From: an uncultured Clostridia bacterium
GTDB lineage: Bacteria; Bacillota; Clostridia; Christensenellales; DTU072
DNA length: 64,000 nt
Assembly (NCBI GenBank): GCA_946621465.1
Contig: CAMOOO010000008.1
Coordinates: forward strand, 22,822-86,821
Direction of reading: 5' to 3'
The notes under the pieces are model-generated. The model was not told the origin of the DNA. It searched no databases and saw only the letters and a list, made by a program, of their open reading frames with translations. Of this stretch, positions 60,901 to 64,000 are shown in pieces (the stretch's first letter is position 1; each line of letters begins with the position of its first letter). A program made the position numbers and the translations under genes.

Positions 60901-63807
60901 GAGTCCGACACCGTAGTAGACGTTATTGATTTCCCAGTCGTAGAAAACGACGGATGGGTCAGGCGAGGAGAAAACGTCGTACCTTATACCATTAATACGG
61001 ACGTCGGAGATGTAATGCTCTTCGTCAGCGCTAAGAACGTAGAACGCCCTTTCGTCAGGCGGAAGAACGGTTTGCGACGGAGCAATGGAATAGTCGCTTT
61101 CGTCGCCGTTAAAGACAGTCAATCCGATCTCACCGTTCCGCGGCTGAGCGGTGCTGACGGTATAGGTTACCGCATTGTATTTGATGGTGATGGTAAGGTC
61201 GGAGGTGCAAGTCTCCAAAATAAGATTGAAGAAGGTGGAGTGGCTGCCTGCCATGCCCTTTTCGATCAATTCTTCATCAAGCACTTTGCCCGCGACCTTT
61301 CCGCTGACGCGGATTTCGGAAATTTCAAAGGCTTCGTTTGGCGAAACGACGTTGAGAGAAATGGTCTCGCCGTAGTTAATTTTATAGGTAACCGTTTCGG
61401 TATCGCTACCGGCGATGCCCTCGATATAGCCTCTGTATAAAGAGTCGCCGTTGTTGACGGTGACGGTATATTTTATGGGAGAAAATACCACTCTGTATAC
61501 GCTGCTTCCGTTCGATTTCGGAATGGGCGTCATGGAATTGGTAAAGATATCGGTAACGAGCGACTGCTCCGTTTCACCCGTACTCGCGGTAAAGACGCAA
61601 GAATACGAGGAGACGTAGAACCCGGTATCCGCACGCAAAATCAAGCGGTAATTGTAGGTTTCGTAAATGGTCTGTTCGCCGGTAATGATGGTTTCTTGAT
61701 AGCTACCCATTCCCACTGGGGGGTCGATGCCGAGCATAACCGTACCCGAGCCGGTTGCGCTGACTACCAATTTGTGTTCCTTGACCGCCCAGCGCGGAAT
61801 CATGTAAATGGTCCTGTTATCCAAAAAGTTTTTGGCGGAATCGGTGAGGTACTCTTCCTTTACGTTGATAAGGGTGGTATCCCCGATCAGTTCGTGGGTC
61901 AGGTTGTCTTCCCAGCCGATAAAGACGTGCTTGTTGAGCGAAGGCGCTTCGGCAGGAATACCGCCGCCGCTGCCGATGGTACTTTCGTAAGAAACGACGA
62001 TAGAGTAATCAACATCGCAGTTATCCGCCGTGCTGTAATCGAATACGACGGTATAGGTCTTCTTCTCCCACTTTGCAATAAGGGAAGTATCCTCTCGGAA
62101 AACTTTGTTATTGGTGACCAGTTCTTGCCTGTCGTCCAGTTTGTCGTACCAACCGAGGAAGGTGTACCCGTATACGTCCTGCGGAACCAAAGTAGCGATA
62201 CCCGGTTTTTCTATCTCCAAAAGGGAGCCGTCGTTAGCGATGACCGTTTCGGTATAAGGGGAATCGGTCAGGACGATCAAAGCGCCGTGTTCGACGCGGA
62301 CGGACGACCCCGGAGTATACTCCGTTCCGCCCTCTTCCCGATAGCGCCTTGCGAGGACTTCGCCAAGGGTAGGCGTATAGCTATAGAGAATGAAACCGGT
62401 CTCGCGGTAATATCCGCTACCCCAGGTGGGGTTGGTGTTCCGTTCGTAATCGTTTCCCGATTTAATAAAATAATCTCCGTACTTTTTCTCCCAGTCCTCC
62501 GGCTTATCCCGTAGCAATTCGTATTCCATGATCTGCTCGGTATAGGCGATATCGGAGACGCTGTATTCCTCGTTGTTCTTTATAGAACTTTGATAGTTGA
62601 TAAAGTTAACTTTGCTCTTTACCGAGACGAATTCCGCTTTGATGTCGATGACGTCCATCATTTCGTTGGGGGTAAAGGTCAACGCGTATTCCGTTCCGGT
62701 ATTCCCTACCGAGGTGGAAGAAAAGATACATTCCTCTTTGTTATCACCGATGAAGATGGAAACGGGGACGTCCGTTCTCTTTTTGACCGATAGCCATTCG
62801 GGGGTAGAAGAGTCGGGAGTGGCGTAGCCGTATATTTGCCAGCAATCGAATTCATGCGCGCTGTAAGGGGTGGCAATGATGGAAGCGATCTCGTTATGGG
62901 CGTAATAACCGAGTTCGTTTGCGTTGGTCTTACCCATGTGGTTGCCGTACTGGTTTCTGTTGACGGTCACGTTGACGTCGGTCGCCGTCTTTATGTATTG
63001 CGGATAGATATCCAGGTCTCTTAAAACGCATTTATAATCGTCTTCGTTGATGCTCCACCCCTGGAAAGTCTTTCCGTAAACGTTCATTCTCGGGTCGCTC
63101 AATTTTGGGATGTCTGTCACCGATTCGCCATACATGACGGTAGATTCGCGCGCGACAGTGCCGTCGTCGTAATAGAAGAAAACGACGAAGCGGGTCTTCT
63201 CGAAGACGGCTTTATACTCTCTGGACTCGTTGACGTTTTTATCTTTTCTGGTGGCATAGGGATACCCGTCGTTCCATTCGACGAAGGTATAGCCCGTTTC
63301 GGGGATGGCCTGCACCGTGCTGGCGTCGTTACCGCTGACGATGGATTGTTTGGCTTCGCCCTGAATTCTACCGCCATCGCTTGCCGTATAGGTCAACGTG
63401 CAGTCGACGTCCTTAACCGTAATGGGAATGGTTTGCTCAAAACCGCCGTAGCTGAGGCTGACGTTCTGCGTGCCGCTGGTAGTAACGTCCAGACCGGAAC
63501 AGATCATCTGTCCCATGGAGACGTCCTCTTTCGTCCCGTTATCGTATGTAACCGTCAAAAATATCTTTTCTTTTTGGCTGCCGACACCAATTTCGTTTTG
63601 ACTGTAAGAGATACTGACGATATTGTTCCATTCCTGTTCCACACCTTTGCCCAAAACACCCGCCGTATTGGTGGGGTCGGTCAAAGGAAGATAGATCAGC
63701 AATACGAAAATCAAAGCGATCGCTAAAGTCAAAACGATCAGAATGACTCCGAGCGAGCCGCCTCCGACCAAACGTCTTGAACCGTCACTGTAATTTTTTC
63801 CTCTCAT
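49000..63807 (-). CDS. 4935-residue membrane-anchored surface protein (Big/InlB-like repeats plus C-terminal GLUG beta-helix)
   Basis: One uninterrupted 14.8 kb frame. A basic N-terminus (RGKNYSDGSRR) and one hydrophobic helix (about 19-42) form a type II anchor, so nearly all of the chain lies outside the cell. A bacterial Ig-like domain (about 62-133) leads a very long series (about 135-3900) of InlB B-repeat-like and divergent repeats with phrases such as 'G-Y-T-F-x-x-W', 'G-x-x-V-S/T-x-x-Y-G' and 'Y-x-I-x-x-V-x-V-N-G', many of them 80-130 residues. Two DW...YY elements lie near residues 435-467 and at DNA 52556-52672. The last third-to-quarter (DNA about 51.9-49.7 kb) is GLUG-type beta-helix with many 'GGLVG-x-N-x-G-T-I' units. 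No catalytic, sortase or C-terminal anchor motif is seen. GAGGTG is 6 bases before the ATG. Adhesion is likely but inferred. Confidence 0.85.
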   Translation of the reverse strand: MRGKNYSDGSRRLVGGGSLGVILIVLTLAIALIFVLLIYLPLTDPTNTAGVLGKGVEQEWNNIVSISYSQNEIGVGSQKEKIFLTVTYDNGTKEDVSMGQMICSGLDVTTSGTQNVSLSYGGFEQTIPITVKDVDCTLTYTASDGGRIQGEAKQSIVSGNDASTVQAIPETGYTFVEWNDGYPYATRKDKNVNESREYKAVFEKTRFVVFFYYDDGTVARESTVMYGESVTDIPKLSDPRMNVYGKTFQGWSINEDDYKCVLRDLDIYPQYIKTATDVNVTVNRNQYGNHMGKTNANELGYYAHNEIASIIATPYSAHEFDCWQIYGYATPDSSTPEWLSVKKRTDVPVSIFIGDNKEECIFSSTSVGNTGTEYALTFTPNEMMDVIDIKAEFVSVKSKVNFINYQSSIKNNEEYSVSDIAYTEQIMEYELLRDKPEDWEKKYGDYFIKSGNDYERNTNPTWGSGYYRETGFILYSYTPTLGEVLARRYREEGGTEYTPGSSVRVEHGALIVLTDSPYTETVIANDGSLLEIEKPGIATLVPQDVYGYTFLGWYDKLDDRQELVTNNKVFREDTSLIAKWEKKTYTVVFDYSTADNCDVDYSIVVSYESTIGSGGGIPAEAPSLNKHVFIGWEDNLTHELIGDTTLINVKEEYLTDSAKNFLDNRTIYMIPRWAVKEHKLVVSATGSGTVMLGIDPPVGMGSYQETIITGEQTIYETYNYRLILRADTGFYVSSYSCVFTASTGETEQSLVTDIFTNSMTPIPKSNGSSVYRVVFSPIKYTVTVNNGDSLYRGYIEGIAGSDTETVTYKINYGETISLNVVSPNEAFEISEIRVSGKVAGKVLDEELIEKGMAGSHSTFFNLILETCTSDLTITIKYNAVTYTVSTAQPRNGEIGLTVFNGDESDYSIAPSQTVLPPDERAFYVLSADEEHYISDVRINGIRYDVFSSPDPSVVFYDWEINNVYYGVGLKKINDVYYYTYGTARYDGADYLYCRTVIGNEEQIFIVLDALNERYEPIDGDGAANAAVDPAYYESLSDSVRRSLSVDEKGIGDSSVEKDNRVTAVKLMLLPTANLNLSIQTSELYFAVSVADNKSATGITVSSTQPKLNDRLTVSIRSLLGYEIVGYYLNGSEEMVDLRLSTPRTSYSGTFTVTSDMRFEFVINVIHFSATFSSVNTNNVVTVKSEAEETGNPLASSYTYSDIVYGAKASYFISVKEGYRISVLTVDDGTGAIVYPVTYNMTSYAFTSNSVLGNLFVRIECSSLIANDVPADAYTLTVSSGENASGSVEYDPIHSTVKLVVMAKEGYTINGLTVQGSTGDGEKIISVAVSSGSISLNDQTNRITNSDFSYLSNAPEEYSKAFVLTLPEDLFVTGSTASAIVTATAKSYVVRPLSCEHGSINGGNIKSAQYGTVENIDISADENYYLETFMVNGIPVPFTSEDWRSFENISVTSDQYKAAVYRLTVYGDAELSAVFKKCTYSVKLEGESFNGSTSIIVISEGNSSALTNGRAPYGSYIRLSMKASDGYHIKSVYVNGIDAGYAIQEDTNENNNTTDIFTYTGENEEGLTRNVSIRVFYEINRYSFNYTIKNVSQNFFGVAGAGALTSVYTLQQYDAVQGTGTYTGIAYGDNFYVNVIPSVSSGYYLYSMSITYKGTAAVATTRTRYCTDPDGIVSKSGGSIWFNRFWFGNLEATGVTSDITDITVTFMREDYTLSLYQRSIGGRLNVSFTNPTAGNNAGVYVRGRKVGTDVDIAFRYMPETGVFQTVDVWIDSEGRRQMNIIDSNTGISLRYASGTYGEVVFGDGTYTYEMYVEFGVRCNVDITPNEGYDRTLFIVNDEDKLDSIGGNLYTFNIYRASSVEVSYSVQRFDIGINSIIYTDMQNNKTVTANNSSDYINIVITIVDDRGNPLGTTYTKEPYSLSLTKELPYGTYLRIDIESKFSTKGVYLYRLTQTVTGSDGNKITSDVQLVNGDVQGLIRFCDSSDPTNPNKPFKVTGELMLRAIFDVRSYEVTTGITYDESLPAESKNNVTNASDSTKTEWSVFWGNNSEAEVYIDRGYEWTEIIVSTESQTISLTPHNMGMEPSSISDEFTAYYKESVLDPVYGTRNILYLYMVKSNVSIEVRLSRRSYRMVYSLNDTQTVASLYTYYNEFNNVYPKQNNNAAGIWQIDTRYYDELHAVITPIDGYEIVAAQVSVYSIEWSEEISGWKKVSQDALIMLSMDVYNDDAKEFLFHKAQESAQLVVTGDLLVELSVTIKRYRLETTIIRTNAAGDLSQDKNNTIVSLDIRVSQSQSEFLIVNGSAQTTQELKKEVRDNQSTVQHGSIVTYEFITPEGYMLDTFTANGLTLTDMKEYVVVTSSKYADDNSRYYYKIVITVCTELVKGARDFFKSTDKLVVVNMSIMPITYNIYIVVNNGEVSQEGSRIREYRSIDDRNGATDDQTIVVYSPKTAVHFSTIVVEPSLLEGYQIDSTNAYIGVQNSISGLTDLGDNKANFSNITQLTNKRNLKIEYSTIKAADVTLGKTSIYFYFYTSIIYYDLKYTSTVFYSNEGTLMTTSLKNYNAGASSNAGRVEGNVYTTITNAGGGSVDGELNGSFPYFSNVTIKAVEQNASFNIFAIYEKINGTWTTVSDNVNGISLTTGVENGINYQRITYMVDGRGNREFKIDYKQKTKITVNIPNPYKYEGLSSNPYLYYTSIYAYESDVETETGRVIQPESVSSTAGIVRTQYVYNVFVGNYFSIYFNDTYRKNTVVNFSVYDVDLGEIAEQAIENPSSYVSGTFNLNSYKNVYNSMVNDTVHPHLISSAVYGGDKSGKRYHIVGGETFYVYDNDNYAHVAGSKVTSDATNAVNKSSNGSSQLRETVGGAIYYNATTSETVGNVIYEDTLYESTKTGNYLTIICKANPNYVFYSLQFRQMDREASKNAGNIVFGTGDTNSWLTIDYTMASNGMTSNITAFNATNSNGYKLLNFRKEGEEYRFTIWMNGDMEIRANYYRTYNVSYAVYLPDVLLAGGELSASGINVVIDANSRPKVKDTVFGNPFAGSTGENVVVSYGAEFSLKVDNQSSNYAFVGWYLNDINLFDSLDKQVPDSNYYTWNFIVDKDNMSSLIVNGEEVVDIVIYARFEPIIDVQMINEKYYAYDYHFNSWNMGTVQMQFYGYNKKQEDVTGVPGSSSTRMLPDDPNESKRSISEAITYIGETSAGTYGTAWSELCSDSVVSAYSQSLKNTYYVFTSAYSFTVLLDNISDRRFTVNSWETSVIEMYMTGIIDGAKFSSWQYYNWNTEEWVTIPYVYADLSYGIGADGSVHNIYASSSEYLFSLAALYAYTEDENHIRTYTMPYAISTASAANLFSASNQDAMRPLLIRPDMYKYFDVTLEKYAFSTSYVNGLTDVDEVKLEYVAGAPEIKSIITNFAASDVRYADKRNHTNDDNTTGYYEYGSLLDLRYNGDDSGYEIYSEDGSRRFRFIGWHLQIGDTIYFLQGSDSISSKAFQYQLICAENDEVNVIEFTLKAYFVVQYKQKFDSYDISGSASSIEAKSGKAAPQAYIIAADTGTAITIKSVKMSNNAVIYNGIAPTTQDLTRYYQINETSEVDGRCPNPTGYTGGSTFTTVGSPTWSFEYYFDAGLSYELHVNKNIDLYSTANIKDTSKARTDPRYNYYNSEFDTLYQLREDSVLTQDFSSFYNTGNGTYYDKINANQVTPSYLKGRALNCEEVYRILNEKPTDWASAYTTYYIYINGAYIANTSPRWETGTVYCAKQDSGLSGWSGGVKVYSSTTPHNVDIQYVSTATLVFYNMMYGSGIAIVNAELRRALTGGSSAPLTVWDSDTLYGDWVDQGNSPTFLQTAYGDNGEVVIRVTLMGGKDYADFVKYALKGMAPGNGITGKTKVYDMSGGSLFKSGELGYGRWIEHDMNKYYKSSPIISNTRVFGYAGYLSNEQADGNSAPRPSADSTHPIIKVGEHAATSNYYNTSTCGNGTQSNPYKVFIRLTGTAQTLITDNKQLSFISSFWEQNNFSCKDCYFKIETSGGAGIGGIGTRGVINLQGISAVYGASSAPQRNTAIWQPLCSNTSADGDVIKGFDGIIDFSDCTVFGLAVEEYASYNGAYYGLFAKINGGTVRNLNFRNGYFEKSQTSVMYLGLVCGYAIRATFDTIKFELNNDENPYYESEVITYSSSVSSHKANIFLYGPAYIGSLLGYGQNCVCNNITFNSSGGEKYAEIAAAEYGGVLIGAIEGGLVSDVTISGSPWLVSNAGSFVQSDCAGSLIGYAGGRFSILNNGITVDTQAASDNEELYVEKITMTGSPSIIVGTTSSYASGGLIGVVGPYAVIRGIKLTTSTSFTAFIVEESDHTATKNSIILRAVPKSLSSSAMRSINTYGFVGGIAGLNYGTIDGSNISGFGVSTINSYVYTYSGTAGGLVGGNFGTLTNFTLGTSFRLYAWEPSETLYSFNYGGLVGYNYGGTNANTLYVQNGASGTLSKVTYSGLINECKLTGSSSGTEGTTGQTGWNTASVYAFTRDDTYDSKFGGADKFITTGTAVQTASESNYSLVSDINNYEDSQNYLCMGGICGYSSGRIFNSVTNNVRVSTFKWRYACNESPSLGGYGFAVYAALICGYFDTPTETMTGWTSYLDLGTSEFTPSLIAGLNSSRIQSCVVSGGSININGNIWMDNKWNSSGPYEGGMDDYSLASGISVAGIVAGTSSKANSPFAVNTCKVTGTHFYVYFQAYGSTTTGSSATSKDIGWKVWTTEWSEWYGRKHINYHTACLRPFAILEVNAASIASGLVTPTTSAGDAGMASYCYSNLTTENKHYTTGSNVQNTYQDLGESDEWLFGWGHDDAAGADKIWMRYVRYEGLAKGKFKRQISSNIGSDTMDISMYGGENVATSGYDCGFYNGNVIKTDPNTGCLYCATNSSSYGYRVESGNVVRWCISDTAPSTAPAVITP

Positions 63808-63872
63808 AAATTCACCTCAAAACGATACTTTTTCGATAAGAAAGTCGACAGTTATCCCATTTATACGGTTTG

Positions 63873-63901
63873 ATTATAGCATATATATTCGCGCGTTACA
63901 A
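63873..63901 (-). promoter_or_regulatory. Promoter of the 4935-residue protein gene
   Basis: Minus strand TTGTAA (63896-63901), 17 bp spacer, TATAAT (63873-63878); leader about 60 bases without obvious structure. Confidence 0.7.
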
Positions 63902-63954
63902 GATTTTTGACAAAAAAAATTTCATTTAATCTTTGATTAAGCAACAATAAAAAT

Positions 63955-63980
63955 CCACCAGTGCACCTGGTGGTTTTTCA
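63955..63980. terminator. Terminator of a gene beyond the right edge
   Basis: CCACCAG (63955-63961) pairs with CTGGTGG (63967-63973), five-base loop; TTTTT follows on the plus strand and ATTTTTATT on the minus. It lies upstream of the giant gene's promoter, so it serves a neighbour outside the window. Confidence 0.75.
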
Positions 63981-64000
63981 TATAACGGGTAAAACCCTTC

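Noticed and set aside
1-64000. Mobile elements, prophage genes, tRNA and rRNA genes
   Set aside because: No transposase, integrase, terminal repeats, attachment sites, cloverleaf or rRNA sequence could be recognised anywhere in the window.

Overview
The window reads as chromosomal DNA of a Gram-positive, probably uncultured gut-type member of the Bacillota (Clostridia-like). The evidence is a bL27 with the cleavable N-terminal extension next to its protease Prp, a TPP and a THF riboswitch driving lone ECF S components, many sigma-A type promoters with 17 bp spacers, lipobox-bearing lipoproteins, and a RecX/AspRS/DnaX/TrkAH complement. No genus can be named from the sequence alone. I found no rRNA, tRNA, CRISPR array, transposase or phage integrase.

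Layout: 1-2.5 kb holds the tail of an endonuclease/exonuclease/phosphatase-family gene, a TPP-riboswitch-controlled thiT with a small SHOCT-like gene, rpsT, and a second ECF S component. 2.5-9 kb holds dnaX directly behind a 1594-residue LacZ-like protein made of two GH2 modules that have both lost catalytic residues. 9-12 kb holds a THF riboswitch with folT and a SpoVB-like flippase. 11.7-17.4 kb encodes a 1905-residue lipoprotein with a C-terminal membrane anchor. 17.6-26.6 kb holds an esterase, a CofE-like ligase, an MMPL/RND exporter, a metallophosphoesterase and a three-gene UPF0340/membrane-protein operon. 26.8-37 kb holds two divergent envelope proteins: a 2064-residue GLUG plus 51-residue-repeat protein and a 1221-residue lipoprotein. 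37-48.9 kb is mostly housekeeping (RluA-type synthase, M1 peptidase lipoprotein, NYN protein, rplU-prp-rpmA, trkA-trkH, recX, aspS) with small unknown genes between. 49-63.8 kb is a single 4935-residue membrane-anchored protein.

Four giant or large envelope proteins (1905, 2064, 4935 and 1221 residues) occupy about 30.4 kb, close to half of the window. They share a build: an export signal or membrane anchor, long arrays of beta-rich or helical repeats, and a charged tail at the membrane. None has a canonical LPxTG signal. Together with the degenerate LacZ-like protein and the substrate-importing S components they suggest a cell that invests heavily in surface adhesion or glycan contact and imports thiamine and folate.

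Regulatory points that stand out: both riboswitches end in a short hairpin that contains the Shine-Dalgarno sequence and runs into a T-tract just before the start codon; two promoters place a terminator-like hairpin right at the predicted transcript start; recX and the RluA-type gene look leaderless. All functional statements are from reading the sequence and known family motifs; no database search was run.
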